Notes under the pieces: generated by a model | Told to the model about the DNA's origin: nothing | The model's database searches: none | The model's input: only the letters and a program-made list of their open reading frames with translations | Shown: positions 27,734 through 36,714 of the stretch, in pieces | How positions within the stretch are numbered: position 1 is the stretch's first letter | How the letters are laid out: each line of letters opens with the position of its first letter | Assembly (NCBI GenBank): GCA_947504205.1 | Contig: CANNGL010000002.1 | Span: forward strand, 62,001-126,000 | Length of the DNA stretch: 64,000 bases | Source of the DNA: an uncultured Litoreibacter sp. | GTDB taxonomy: Bacteria > Pseudomonadota > Alphaproteobacteria > Rhodobacterales > Rhodobacteraceae | Reading direction: 5' to 3' | Made by a program: the position numbers and the translations under genes

Positions 27734-29626
27734 TCAGACCGCCGGATAGCCCAGTGTTTTGAGTGCGACCGCAATCTCATTCAATATCTCTGGATCATCG
27801 ATTGTGGCAGGCATTTTGAACTCTTTGCCATCCGCGATCGACACCATAGTTCCGCGCAAAATCTTTCCAGAGCGGGTCTTGGGCAAACGATCTACAACAC
27901 AAACCAGCTTGAACGCCGCAACAGGCCCAATCTTTTCGCGCACAAGCTTGATGCATTCCTTGCAAACTTGTTCGTGGGGTTTGTCGACACCTGAGCTGAG
28001 GCATACAAATCCCATAGGCAGTTGCCCTTTCAACTCGTCGGACACGCCGATCACAGCACATTCTGCGACATCTGGGTGCGAAGCCAGAACTTCTTCCATG
28101 CCGCCGGTCGACAGACGGTGACCGGCGACGTTTATCACATCGTCAGTGCGGGCCATGATGTAAACATAGCCATCCTCGTCCATCATCCCAGCGTCACCGG
28201 TTTCGTAATATCCCGGGAACGTCGTCAGATAACTTTTAAGAAAACGTTCTTCCGCATTCCAAAGAGTTGGCAAGGTTCCGGGGGGCAACGGCAGCTTAAC
28301 CGCTATCGCTCCAAGCTCGCCGCGCTCAACCTCGTGGCCGCCATCATCGAGAACCCGCACGTCATAACCGGGCATAGGCACTGTCGGCGATCCAATCTTG
28401 ATCGGCATCGGCTCAATGCCCATCGGGTTTCCAACGATCGTGTAGCCGGTTTCGGTCTGCCACCAATGATCAACGATGGGCTTGGCCAGATGCTTTTGCA
28501 TCCACTCAATCGTATCGGGGTCGGCCCGCTCACCCGCCAAAAAGATGGTTTTGAGATGGCTCAAGTCGTAGTTTGATATCAACTCACCCGCAGGATCCAC
28601 ACGTTTAACGGCGCGAAATGCGGTCGGCGCGGTGAAAAAGCTTTTGACCTTATGATCTGCGATCACACGCCAAAAAGTACCGGCATCCGGTGTACCGACA
28701 GGTTTCCCTTCGAATACAATAGTTGTGTTGCCATGAATGAGAGGCGCGTAACAAATATAGCTGTGGCCAACCACCCAGCCGACGTCAGAGGCCGCCCAGA
28801 ACACCTCTCCCGGCTCGACATCGTAGATATTTTTCATTGTCCAGTTCAAGGCCACAAGATGCCCTGCGGTTGGCCTTACAACACCTTTTGGCTGCCCAGT
28901 CGTTCCAGATGTATAAAGGATATAGGCCGGATGATCGCCCGAAACGGGAAGGCAATCGGCAGGTTGTACGTCAGCTTGTACCTCGTCCCAGTCATGGTCG
29001 CGTCCGGCGATCAGCTCTGCTCTTTCCTGATCTCGCTGCAAGATAACGCAAAATTCAGGTTTGTGGCTGGCAAGCTCGATTGCGCCATCCAACAGCGGTT
29101 TATACGCGACGATCCGTCCAGGTTCGATCCCACAAGATCCTGCGATGATGGCTTTAGGGGTCGCGTCGTCGATACGAACAGCCAATTCGTTGGAGGCAAA
29201 GCCGCCAAACACCACAGAATGAATTGCACCAATCCGCGCGCAGGCAAGCATTGCGACCAGCGCTTCAGGCACCATCGGCATATAGATTATGACACGATCA
29301 CCTTTGACCACCCCTTTCGAGAGAAGTGCGCCAGCAAGGGAGGCTGTCCTCTCTTTCAGTTCAGCGTAGGTGATCTTGGAGACGGTTTCAGTGACAGGGC
29401 TATCATAGATGATCGCAACCCTATCGCCATTGCCTGCTTCAACATGGCGGTCCACGGCGTTGTAGCAGGTATTAACCGATCCATCCTTAAACCATTCGTA
29501 AAGAGGAGCGGCCTCGTCGAACAGCGCCTTGGACGGTCGTTGAGACCAATCGATAGCCTCCGCCGCGTTCATCCAAAAGGCCTCAGGATCCTTTTGCCAA
29601 TCCTGATATATTTCGCGATATCCCAT
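27734..29626 (-). CDS. prpE: Propionyl-CoA synthetase
   Basis: A 630-residue ANL-superfamily ligase that activates propionate with ATP and CoA. The P-loop YTSGTTGQPKGVVRP, WWQTETGYTIVG, YETGDAGMMDEDGYVYIMARTDDVINVAGHR and the C-terminal PKTRSGKILRG with the catalytic Lys are all present. The start MGYREIYQDWQKDPEAFW and the length fit PrpE rather than acetyl-CoA synthetase. The 205-base upstream gap contains several TTTGCAAA-type boxes, as expected for control by a short-chain fatty acyl-CoA regulator. Confidence 0.93.
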   Translation of the reverse strand: MGYREIYQDWQKDPEAFWMNAAEAIDWSQRPSKALFDEAAPLYEWFKDGSVNTCYNAVDRHVEAGNGDRVAIIYDSPVTETVSKITYAELKERTASLAGALLSKGVVKGDRVIIYMPMVPEALVAMLACARIGAIHSVVFGGFASNELAVRIDDATPKAIIAGSCGIEPGRIVAYKPLLDGAIELASHKPEFCVILQRDQERAELIAGRDHDWDEVQADVQPADCLPVSGDHPAYILYTSGTTGQPKGVVRPTAGHLVALNWTMKNIYDVEPGEVFWAASDVGWVVGHSYICYAPLIHGNTTIVFEGKPVGTPDAGTFWRVIADHKVKSFFTAPTAFRAVKRVDPAGELISNYDLSHLKTIFLAGERADPDTIEWMQKHLAKPIVDHWWQTETGYTIVGNPMGIEPMPIKIGSPTVPMPGYDVRVLDDGGHEVERGELGAIAVKLPLPPGTLPTLWNAEERFLKSYLTTFPGYYETGDAGMMDEDGYVYIMARTDDVINVAGHRLSTGGMEEVLASHPDVAECAVIGVSDELKGQLPMGFVCLSSGVDKPHEQVCKECIKLVREKIGPVAAFKLVCVVDRLPKTRSGKILRGTMVSIADGKEFKMPATIDDPEILNEIAVALKTLGYPAV

Positions 29627-29720
29627 ACGTCGTCCTCCTCTCGCCGTCCGGTTCTGTTAGAAAGGCCCTGACATTACGGCAAGTAATTTGGTTGATCCTG
29701 CGTCAGTTTGGATCAATAAG

Positions 29721-29808
29721 TTTGCATATTCCTTCAGATTTACCCTGCAAACTTTGCAAATATTGCGCCAATTGCCGGATACCCGCAAAGCCACGCCCAG
29801 TTTGCAAA
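29721..29808. promoter_or_regulatory. TTTGCAAA-type box cluster in the prpE promoter region
   Basis: Between prpE and maeB lie TTTGCATA (29721), CCTGCAAA (29744), TTTGCAAA (29753) and TTTGCAAA (29801). Repeated TTTGCAAA boxes are the recognised target type of the ScfR regulator PccR for propionate genes in Rhodobacter; the spacing here is not the same in every pair. Binding is inferred. No ScfR gene is in the window. Confidence 0.6.
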
Positions 29809-29831
29809 CTTACCCATTGGCATCCGACTCA

Positions 29832-32111
29832 CTATCCGTAATGCGCCACAGGTGTTCCGGCGATGGCGGACACATTCAGCAAACCCCGCGCCGTGATCGA
29901 TGGAGTAACAATATGTGCCTTATTGCCCATACCCATTAAAATGGGTCCGACTTCGAGACCACTTGCCTTCATTTTGAGAATATTGCGCACGCCCGATGCT
30001 GCGTCGGTATTTGCAAATACCAAAACATTCGCAGCCCCTTCAAAACGTGACGATGGAAAAATACGCGCCCGGAGTTCAGCATCCAGAGCGGCGTCGGTGT
30101 GCATCTCCCCCTCGTAGCTGAAGTTTCGCGGTGCCTGATCAAGGATCTCTAAGGCCCCGCGCATCCGCGTTCCACTGTCGCATTCGAGATTGCCAAATTG
30201 AGAATGAGAACACAGAGCAATCTTTGGCTCGACACCAAACCGTCTCACGTGGCGGGCCGCAGCTATCACTGTTTCCGAAATCTGGGTTGGCGTCGGTTCG
30301 GGATGCACGTGCGTGTCGGCAACAAACAGAGGGCCGTCTTCGAGGATCATCAAGCTCAAAGCCCCAATTGGGTGGAGGTCGTCGGTTCCCAGGATTTGGT
30401 CAAGGTAGTTGAGATGCCAAAGATACTGCCCAAAGGTTCCGCAGATCAGCGAGTCAGCTTCGCCCCGATGAACCATAATCCCGCCAATGGCTGTTGTGTT
30501 CGTGCGCATGATCGCACGTGCTAGATCGGGCGTAACGCCCCGTCGCGCCATGATCCCGTGATAGGTCGTCCAGTAATCCCGATAACGTGGATCGTTCTCG
30601 GGGTTTACCAGTTCGAAATCTACGCCGGGACGTATTTTGAGACCCGCCCGCTCCGCCCGAATCTCCACGACCTCGGGCCGTCCAATCAATATTGGTTTGT
30701 CAGTTGTCTCCTCAATCATCGCATTGGCGGCGCGGAGAACGCGTTCGTTCTCACCCTCTGTGAACACGATCCGGCGCGCTTCAGACGCTGCGGCCTCGAA
30801 TACCGGGCGCATGATGAGAGCCGAGCGGAAGACCGACCCATCCAGCGACGATTTATAGGCTTCAAGGTCTTTGACCGGGCGTGTTGCCACGCCACTTTCC
30901 ATTGCAGCTTTTGCGACCGCGCTGGCAACAACCCCCATTAATCTCGGATCGAACGGTTTGGGGATCAGATAGTCAGGCCCAAAGGTGAGCTGTTCTCCAC
31001 GATAAGCGGCCGCGGCTTCAGCACTTGTTGTGGCGCGCGCAAGTGCTGCGATGCCTTCAACACATCCGATCTTCATGGCGTCGTTTATCTCGGTCGCACC
31101 GACATCAAGTGCGCCGCGAAAGATAAAGGGGAAGCACAGCACATTGTTGACTTGATTGGGAAAATCTGAACGTCCGGTGGCAATGATGGCATCTGGAGCA
31201 ACGGCGCGGACATCGTCTGGTGAAATCTCTGGGGTCGGATTTGCCAACGCGAAAACGATCGGACGAACCGCCATCTTCTTAACCATGTTTTGGGTCAAAA
31301 CACCCGGGCCGCTCAAACCAAGAAAGAGATCAGCATCACCAATTACATCGTCCAGGCTTCGCTTGTCAGAGGTCTGTGCGAAATCGGCTTTTTGCGGAGT
31401 CATTTCTGTCTCACGGCCTTCGTAAACAAGACCATCAATGTCGCAGAGCCAGACATTTTCTCGCCTTACGCCCAGTTTGAGCAGCATATTTAGGCAAGCG
31501 ATCCCCGCAGCGCCGCCGCCCGTTGAAACAACCTTGATATCCTCAAACTTCTTCCCAACCACCCGCAACGCATTGGTGGCGGCAGCGCCGACCACGATCG
31601 CAGTGCCGTGTTGATCATCATGAAACACCGGGATGTTCATTTTCTTGCGACAAAGGTCTTCGACAACAAAGCAATCCGGCGCTTTGATATCTTCGAGGTT
31701 GACTGCCCCAAAGGACGGCTCAAGTGCGCAGACGATTTCGGCCAGCTTTTCCGGGTCGCTTTCGTTCACTTCGATGTCGAAACAATCGATATTTGCAAAT
31801 TTTTTGAAGAGAACCGCTTTACCTTCCATAACCGGTTTGGAGGCCAGCGCACCGATGTTACCTAGGCCCAGAACCGCCGATCCGTTGGTCACAACAGCGA
31901 CTAAATTCCCGCGTGACGTATACTCTTGGGCGGTCGACGCATCGGCTTTGATCTCAAGACACGCTTCCGCAACACCGGGGGAATATGCCCGCGCAAGATC
32001 ACGACCATTGGCCAAAGGTTTGGTTGCTCGAATTTCCAGCTTCCCGGGTTTCGGAAACCGGTGATAATCCAACGCAGCCTGTCGCGCGGATTCTTTTCTC
32101 TTATCGGCCAT
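29832..32111 (-). CDS. maeB: NADP-dependent malic enzyme with phosphotransacetylase-like tail
   Basis: A 759-residue protein. The first 430 residues are the malic enzyme: YSPGVAEACLEI, NGSAVLGLGNIGALASKPVMEGKAVLFK, FHDDQHGTAIVVGAA, and an NADP fold STGGGAAGIACLNMLLKLG. The last 320 residues resemble phosphate acetyltransferase (VFTEGENERVLRAA, TNTTAIGGIMVHRGEAD, SHSQFGN) as in the MaeB type, where the tail binds acetyl-CoA and is regulatory. It converts malate to pyruvate. It is divergent from the VOC-bicupin gene; TTGCAAA boxes and an 18-bp palindrome occupy the gap. Confidence 0.95.
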   Translation of the reverse strand: MADKRKESARQAALDYHRFPKPGKLEIRATKPLANGRDLARAYSPGVAEACLEIKADASTAQEYTSRGNLVAVVTNGSAVLGLGNIGALASKPVMEGKAVLFKKFANIDCFDIEVNESDPEKLAEIVCALEPSFGAVNLEDIKAPDCFVVEDLCRKKMNIPVFHDDQHGTAIVVGAAATNALRVVGKKFEDIKVVSTGGGAAGIACLNMLLKLGVRRENVWLCDIDGLVYEGRETEMTPQKADFAQTSDKRSLDDVIGDADLFLGLSGPGVLTQNMVKKMAVRPIVFALANPTPEISPDDVRAVAPDAIIATGRSDFPNQVNNVLCFPFIFRGALDVGATEINDAMKIGCVEGIAALARATTSAEAAAAYRGEQLTFGPDYLIPKPFDPRLMGVVASAVAKAAMESGVATRPVKDLEAYKSSLDGSVFRSALIMRPVFEAAASEARRIVFTEGENERVLRAANAMIEETTDKPILIGRPEVVEIRAERAGLKIRPGVDFELVNPENDPRYRDYWTTYHGIMARRGVTPDLARAIMRTNTTAIGGIMVHRGEADSLICGTFGQYLWHLNYLDQILGTDDLHPIGALSLMILEDGPLFVADTHVHPEPTPTQISETVIAAARHVRRFGVEPKIALCSHSQFGNLECDSGTRMRGALEILDQAPRNFSYEGEMHTDAALDAELRARIFPSSRFEGAANVLVFANTDAASGVRNILKMKASGLEVGPILMGMGNKAHIVTPSITARGLLNVSAIAGTPVAHYG

Positions 32112-32131
32112 TTTCCCTCCCGGCTGAAATA

Positions 32132-32149
32132 TAGTTTAATATTAAACTA
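32132..32149. promoter_or_regulatory. 18-bp perfect palindrome between maeB and the VOC-bicupin gene
   Basis: TAGTTTAATATTAAACTA is a perfect palindrome 21 bases upstream of the maeB start and 91 bases upstream of the divergent gene. The size and A/T core fit a MarR- or GntR-like dimer operator. The regulator is unknown. A copy matching 17 of 18 bases lies in deoB at 25027-25044. Confidence 0.6.
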
Positions 32150-32162
32150 CTTTAGTGACATC

Positions 32163-32193
32163 TTGCAAACACAAGCTATCCGCCTATTGCAAA
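32163..32193. promoter_or_regulatory. Two TTGCAAA boxes upstream of maeB
   Basis: TTGCAAA occurs at 32163 and at 32187, with 24 bases between starts. The same box type clusters before prpE, so a shared short-chain acyl-CoA or RamB-like regulator is plausible. The boxes lie on the far side of the 18-bp palindrome from maeB, between it and the cupin gene. Confidence 0.4.
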
Positions 32194-32239
32194 TCGACAC
32201 TTCTATCCGCAGTGTGACGAAAAAATAGAGGGTCTGTCT

Positions 32240-33334
32240 ATGTCAAAGGGGGAAGTGAAGGCTGAAATCCTTTTGCCGACAAGCGAGTTACGGAATGATA
32301 TTCCGTTTTTTACGAAGACGCTTGGGATGCGCCTCGACATGATCTATCCCGCGGATGACCCGAGCGTGGCGGTATTCTCAGGTCATGGATTAAGGGTTCG
32401 CGTTGAAAAAGGTGCAGACGCTCAGCCCGGAACACTCCGCATTCTTACGGACAGCCCTGATAAATTTGCCGATGGTCAACGTAATCTAACCGCACCGAAC
32501 GGTACCAAAGTCGAAATTGCCGAACTGTCCCCACCGCTGGTGCTGCCTCAAACAGATCATGCCTTTGTCGTACGCCGGCTCGCTGATCAGGCACCTTGGG
32601 TCATCGGCCGCGCAGGAATGCAGTATCGCGACCTTATTCCCTCACGGCTTGGCGGCTCGATCATAGCCTCTCATATTCGCATACCAGATGGCGGCCCTGT
32701 GCCGGATATGGTGCACTACCACACGGTCGGATTTCAGTTAATCTTTTGCTATCGTGGATGGGTCGATCTTGTTTACGAGGATCAGGGGGAGCCGTTCCGC
32801 TTGCACGCTGGAAATTGCGTTATTCAACCGCCTGAGATACGGCATCGAGTGCTTTATGCTTCTGATAATATTGAAGTTATCGAAATCGGGGTGCCTGCTG
32901 AACATATCACCACAATTGATCACGATATGGAGTTGCCAAATCCTACGATCAATCCCGACCGGGAGTTTCAGGGGCAGAAATTCGTTCATCACAAAGCTGC
33001 TGAAGCGATGTGGAAGCCGTTTCGAATACCCGGTCTAAATTCACGCGACACGACAATAGCGGAAAACACGAAAAACGTTGCCGGAGTGCATGTCGTTCGA
33101 CCTGAAAATGCTACGCCATTTTCATCCCACAACGCGGATATTTTGTTTAACTTCGTGATGGAGGGTGAGATGACCCTTGAAGGGGACGGCAACGAACCAT
33201 TTCGACTAACGGCCGGCGACGCGTTTGTGATCCCGCCGGGATTGGCAACTCGATATTCCGAGATGAGTGCGAATCTTGAGCTACTAGAGGTTTCGCTTCC
33301 CGGGGTTTTTGAAACAGAAGTCGTGAGACGTTAA
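32240..33334 (+). CDS. Glyoxalase-like (VOC) - double cupin fusion protein
   Basis: A 364-residue soluble protein. Residues 8-100 resemble a VOC/glyoxalase half ([34 protein letters not shown]). Residues 135-225 are a cupin with a likely metal site (His159 and His161 in [11 protein letters not shown] and His202 in EIRHRVL). Residues 280-355 form a second cupin ([32 protein letters not shown]) that keeps His297 only and is probably not a metal site. No known enzyme with this layout comes to mind. It is divergent from maeB, and its stop codon shares bases with the nadK stop on the other strand. Confidence 0.8.
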   Translation: MSKGEVKAEILLPTSELRNDIPFFTKTLGMRLDMIYPADDPSVAVFSGHGLRVRVEKGADAQPGTLRILTDSPDKFADGQRNLTAPNGTKVEIAELSPPLVLPQTDHAFVVRRLADQAPWVIGRAGMQYRDLIPSRLGGSIIASHIRIPDGGPVPDMVHYHTVGFQLIFCYRGWVDLVYEDQGEPFRLHAGNCVIQPPEIRHRVLYASDNIEVIEIGVPAEHITTIDHDMELPNPTINPDREFQGQKFVHHKAAEAMWKPFRIPGLNSRDTTIAENTKNVAGVHVVRPENATPFSSHNADILFNFVMEGEMTLEGDGNEPFRLTAGDAFVIPPGLATRYSEMSANLELLEVSLPGVFETEVVRR

Positions 33335-34098
33335 ACGAATTGTTCTTGGATCAAGCGCTCTTCCAGGCCGTGCCCAGGATCAAACAGAATTCGATGTGTT
33401 ATGCTTGTTTCAGAAGAAATCTCGACTGACAAAACGCTTCCCGCAGTCCGGCTGTCAGCATCCGCCATGACGGGGCGCTTTTTCGGCTGCAAAACGTCGA
33501 AACGCACTTTGGCGGATTTCTGAAGCAACGCACCGCGCCAACGTCGTGGTCTGAATGCCGACATGGCGGTCAATGCCAAAACATCAGCCCCTATCGGCAA
33601 AATGGGACCATGGGCAGAATAGTTATAAGCCGTTGAGCCGGCCGGTGTGGACACCAATGCCCCGTCGCAAACCAGTTCTGACAGGCGTTCCCGCCCGTCA
33701 ACAGATATGCGAAGTTTGGCCGCCTGCGGACCCGCACGCAACAACGCTACTTCGTTAATCGCCAAAGCTTCCACAACCGATCCGTCTTCGCGAATAGCTT
33801 TCATCTTCAATGGGTTTATTAGTTCTACTTCAGCAGCACTCAAGCGATCCAACAGGCCCGGCTCGTAATATTCATTCATCAAGAACCCGACGGTTCCGCA
33901 ATTCATCCCGTAAACGGGTATTTCCAAGTGTTGTGTGCCATGAAGGGTTTGCAGCATGAAGCCATCGCCCCCCAGAGCGACGATTACGTCCGCCTCTCCC
34001 TCTGGCACGTCGCCATAAAGCTCGCCCAGAGCAATCTTTGCATCACGTGCGATGTCTGTTTCTGCGGCCGAAAAGGCAATTTTTTTTCGCGACGTCAT
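33331..34098 (-). CDS. nadK: NAD kinase
   Basis: A 255-residue enzyme that phosphorylates NAD+ to NADP+. The hallmark GGDGFMLQT starts at residue 43, followed by [12 protein letters not shown] and the substrate-binding region [28 protein letters not shown]. The length is within the range of short bacterial NAD kinases. The gene is convergent with the VOC-bicupin gene, the two stops sharing TTAA at 33331-33334, and divergent from glyA. Confidence 0.94.
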   Translation of the reverse strand: MTSRKKIAFSAAETDIARDAKIALGELYGDVPEGEADVIVALGGDGFMLQTLHGTQHLEIPVYGMNCGTVGFLMNEYYEPGLLDRLSAAEVELINPLKMKAIREDGSVVEALAINEVALLRAGPQAAKLRISVDGRERLSELVCDGALVSTPAGSTAYNYSAHGPILPIGADVLALTAMSAFRPRRWRGALLQKSAKVRFDVLQPKKRPVMADADSRTAGSVLSVEISSETSITHRILFDPGHGLEERLIQEQFV

Positions 34099-34202
34099 GG
34101 GCTTGTCCTGTACCTTGGCCTAAGTCTTTGCGCGGACCACGGTGGAAAACAAGCGGTTTTGCCGCCGGGATAGCGCGACAAAGCGTCGGAACAAGCCTTT
34201 TG

Positions 34203-34249
34203 TTTGAGTCAAATTGACCTTAAGACGCGCGCAGGAAACAGCGCCTGTT
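34203..34249 (+). promoter_or_regulatory. glyA leader with two short palindromes
   Basis: The 169-base gap between nadK and glyA contains TTTGAGTCAAA (34203-34213) and AACAG-CGC-CTGTT (34237-34249). The latter lies just before the GAGGAG ribosome site and could fold in the transcript. No recognised riboswitch pattern is visible. Regulatory meaning is uncertain. Confidence 0.25.
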
Positions 34250-34267
34250 CTTTGAGGAGATCGTCTT

Positions 34268-35563
34268 ATGAACGCCCAGCACCGTGATACGAAATTTTTC
34301 AGCCAAACTTTGGCTGACCGTGATCCAGAATTGTTTGGTGCAATTACCCAGGAGTTGGGTCGTCAACGCGACGAGATCGAATTGATCGCCTCTGAGAATA
34401 TCGTGAGCCGCGCAGTGATGGAAGCGCAAGGCTCGGTGATGACTAACAAATATGCAGAAGGCTATCCGGGGCGGCGGTACTACGGCGGCTGCCAATACGT
34501 TGATATCGCAGAGAACCTTGCCATCGAACGGGCGTGTAAGCTGTTCGGTTGTGAGTTTGCCAACGTTCAACCAAACTCCGGCTCTCAGGCCAATCAGGGC
34601 GTATTTCAAGCACTGCTGCAACCCGGCGATACCATTCTTGGGATGAGCCTCGATGCGGGTGGGCATTTGACGCACGGCGCAAAGCCCAACCAATCCGGCA
34701 AATGGTTCAACGCGATACAGTACGGTGTGAAAGCGGATACGCTTGAATTGGACTATGAGCAGGTTGCAACGCTGGCGGCTGAGCATAAACCGAAGATGAT
34801 CATCGCTGGCGGCTCGGCGATTCCGCGTCAGATTGATTTCAAAAAAATGCGCGAAATCGCCGATAGCGTTGGCGCATATCTCCACGTCGACATGGCTCAC
34901 TTTGCTGGCCTCGTGGCGGCCGGTGTCCATCCTTCGCCATTCCCGCATGCACACGTTGCAACCACAACAACGCACAAAACTTTGCGGGGCCCACGAGGCG
35001 GCATGATCGTGACCAATGACGAGGCGCTTGCCAAGAAGTTCAACTCTGCGATTTTCCCCGGTATTCAGGGTGGTCCTTTGATGCATGTAATCGCCGCCAA
35101 GGCAGTCGCGTTTGGTGAGGCCTTGGAGCCATCTTTCAAGGACTACCAAAGTCAGGTGATCGCCAATGCCAAGGCCATGGCGGATCAACTTCAAAAAGGC
35201 GGATTGGATATCGTCACCGGGGGGACTGACACGCATGTCCTGTTGGTCGATCTGCGTCCGAAGGGCGTTAAGGGAAATGCTACAGAAAAAGCTCTTGGGC
35301 GGGCACATATCACCTGCAACAAAAACGGCATTCCGTTCGACACCGAAAAGCCAACCATCACCAGCGGCATTCGTCTGGGCTCTCCAGCAGGGACAACGCG
35401 GGGTTTTGGCGAACCAGAATTCCGCGAGATCGCCGACATGATAGTCGAAGTGGTGGATGGGCTGGCAGCCAATGGCGAAGTGGGTAATGACGCCGTTGAG
35501 GCCTCTGTCAAAGCCAAGGCTCTGAAATTATGTGGTCAATTTCCGATCTACTCAAATCTGTAG
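34268..35563 (+). CDS. glyA: Serine hydroxymethyltransferase
   Basis: A 431-residue PLP enzyme that interconverts serine and glycine with tetrahydrofolate. It has [43 protein letters not shown] and the PLP lysine at 237 in [14 protein letters not shown]. The length is standard. GAGGAG precedes ATG 34268. A long open frame exists on the opposite strand over most of the gene but has no family pattern and is a coding shadow. Confidence 0.96.
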   Translation: MNAQHRDTKFFSQTLADRDPELFGAITQELGRQRDEIELIASENIVSRAVMEAQGSVMTNKYAEGYPGRRYYGGCQYVDIAENLAIERACKLFGCEFANVQPNSGSQANQGVFQALLQPGDTILGMSLDAGGHLTHGAKPNQSGKWFNAIQYGVKADTLELDYEQVATLAAEHKPKMIIAGGSAIPRQIDFKKMREIADSVGAYLHVDMAHFAGLVAAGVHPSPFPHAHVATTTTHKTLRGPRGGMIVTNDEALAKKFNSAIFPGIQGGPLMHVIAAKAVAFGEALEPSFKDYQSQVIANAKAMADQLQKGGLDIVTGGTDTHVLLVDLRPKGVKGNATEKALGRAHITCNKNGIPFDTEKPTITSGIRLGSPAGTTRGFGEPEFREIADMIVEVVDGLAANGEVGNDAVEASVKAKALKLCGQFPIYSNL

Positions 35564-35581
35564 CTTCAACTAAAGACGCGT

Positions 35582-35604
35582 CGTCAGCCGGTAACAGGCT
35601 GACG
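35582..35604. terminator. Possible hairpin between glyA and the TetR gene
   Basis: CGTCAGCC (35582-35589) and GGCTGACG (35597-35604) form an 8-bp stem with a 7-base loop, 18 bases after the glyA stop. There is no T-run, and the hairpin lies within the 3' end of the convergent TetR gene, so termination is only a possibility. Confidence 0.35.
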
Positions 35605-36207
35605 CGCTGCCCTTTTTCCGGGCAAGCGCACGGCCTTGCCGACCATATCCGAGAAAAACTGTTCCACGTCCGCGAGCGCCAGACGCCCGTCGGGCCGATA
35701 CCAATTGGTAACGCCATTGAGCATCGCGATCATCGCAAGCGTCGTCAGCTTCGTGTCGGCCACATCAAAAATACCTTCGGCCTGACCGTCAATCAGAATG
35801 GCCTCAAGTGCGTCTTCATAACTTCTGCGCATGCCCTCCAGCTGCGCGAAATTCTCTGCGGAGAGATTTCTTAACTCCATGTAGCTGATAAAAACGGCAT
35901 CACGGCGCTCCAGATGAAACCTGATATGGAAGCGAGTGAAGGTTTCAAGTCGCTCGATCGGCGTGCCTGACTGATCTTCAGCCTTCCAGTACGACAAGAC
36001 GTCGTTCATGTGGTCGCGCAATAGATCAAAGAGAAGACTCTGTTTGTCGGGCGTATAGAGATAGAGGGCCCCTGCCTGAACGCCGACTTCGGACGCAATC
36101 TGGCGCATCGTCACCGAGGCGAAGCCGTGTCGGGCAAAAAGCTTGAGCGCTGCTTCGCGAACCCTAGGGCCTGTGATGTCTGCGTGGGAACCGATCTTTC
36201 GTGCCAT
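35584..36207 (-). CDS. TetR/AcrR family transcriptional regulator
   Basis: A 207-residue regulator with the N-terminal TetR helix-turn-helix: VREAALKLFARHGFASVTMRQIASEVGVQAGALYLYTPDKQSLLFDLLRDH. The C-terminal ligand domain (about 75-200) resembles TetR members near acyl-CoA genes (ETFTRFHIRFHLERRDAVFISYMELRNL), but the ligand is unknown. ATG 36207 is chosen because the TGAACA palindrome upstream would otherwise fall inside the gene; a TTG at 36228 is in frame. It is convergent with glyA and divergent from the lipoprotein gene. Confidence 0.88.
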   Translation of the reverse strand: MARKIGSHADITGPRVREAALKLFARHGFASVTMRQIASEVGVQAGALYLYTPDKQSLLFDLLRDHMNDVLSYWKAEDQSGTPIERLETFTRFHIRFHLERRDAVFISYMELRNLSAENFAQLEGMRRSYEDALEAILIDGQAEGIFDVADTKLTTLAMIAMLNGVTNWYRPDGRLALADVEQFFSDMVGKAVRLPGKRAARQPVTG

Positions 36208-36221
36208 AAAAGCACGATATA

Positions 36222-36235
36222 TGAACAACTGTTCA
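36222..36235. promoter_or_regulatory. Candidate TetR operator TGAACA-N2-TGTTCA
   Basis: An inverted repeat TGAACAACTGTTCA lies 14 bases upstream of the TetR start. Position and symmetry fit an autoregulatory TetR site, which could also control the divergent lipoprotein gene at 36308. Binding is inferred. Confidence 0.5.
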
Positions 36236-36307
36236 CTTCAAGCTTTCTCTGGCCGCCCAAAGTTGACAGCGCTTGTTATGATCAACAGCACGGTTTAGGT
36301 TCCGAGC

Positions 36308-36625
36308 ATGAAATTCTGTGATTGTTCACCTTGGTTGCTCGGAGCCCTGCTATTGTCCAGCTTGGTAGCCTGTAGCCCCAATCTTCCAAGCGTTGACGAG
36401 ACAATTAGCGCAAATGCGCGGCAGGCCCCCTTCCCCGAGCTCGTATCGTTACCCGCCCTTTTGGATGAGGCGGACCGTGGATCGAAAATTGAAGCGGAGG
36501 CGGATGCGCTGGCGGCACGAGTGGTGCGCCTGAAAGCGCGCGCCACAGCCCTGCGTGGTCGAAGCATTGTCGACGGCCAAACGCGCCTGAAGCTCGTGCA
36601 AGCCGTGGCCGCGCGTGGATACTAG
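36308..36625 (+). CDS. Small lipoprotein, hypothetical
   Basis: A 105-residue protein with a lipoprotein signal: hydrophobic LLGALLLSSLVAC, where the lipobox LVAC places the lipidated Cys at residue 22. The mature part is short and helical, with the segment IEAEADALAARVVRLKARATALRG predicted as an amphipathic helix. The family is unknown. It stands alone, divergent from the TetR gene and 89 bases before hom. Confidence 0.7.
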   Translation: MKFCDCSPWLLGALLLSSLVACSPNLPSVDETISANARQAPFPELVSLPALLDEADRGSKIEAEADALAARVVRLKARATALRGRSIVDGQTRLKLVQAVAARGY

Positions 36626-36714
36626 GCGAAAGCACACAACCCCGCGTTGCACCGCAGGAATTTTCCAACTAACAAGCGCTCAGAAAGACATCTGCCGATA
36701 GAAAGACCCTTGCT

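Noticed and set aside
28652-29671. A 339-codon open frame antisense to prpE
   Set aside because: It lies over conserved prpE codons and encodes no known pattern.
34220-35308. A 362-codon open frame antisense to glyA
   Set aside because: glyA is certain by motif; the antisense frame is a by-product of codon use and has no recognisable domain.
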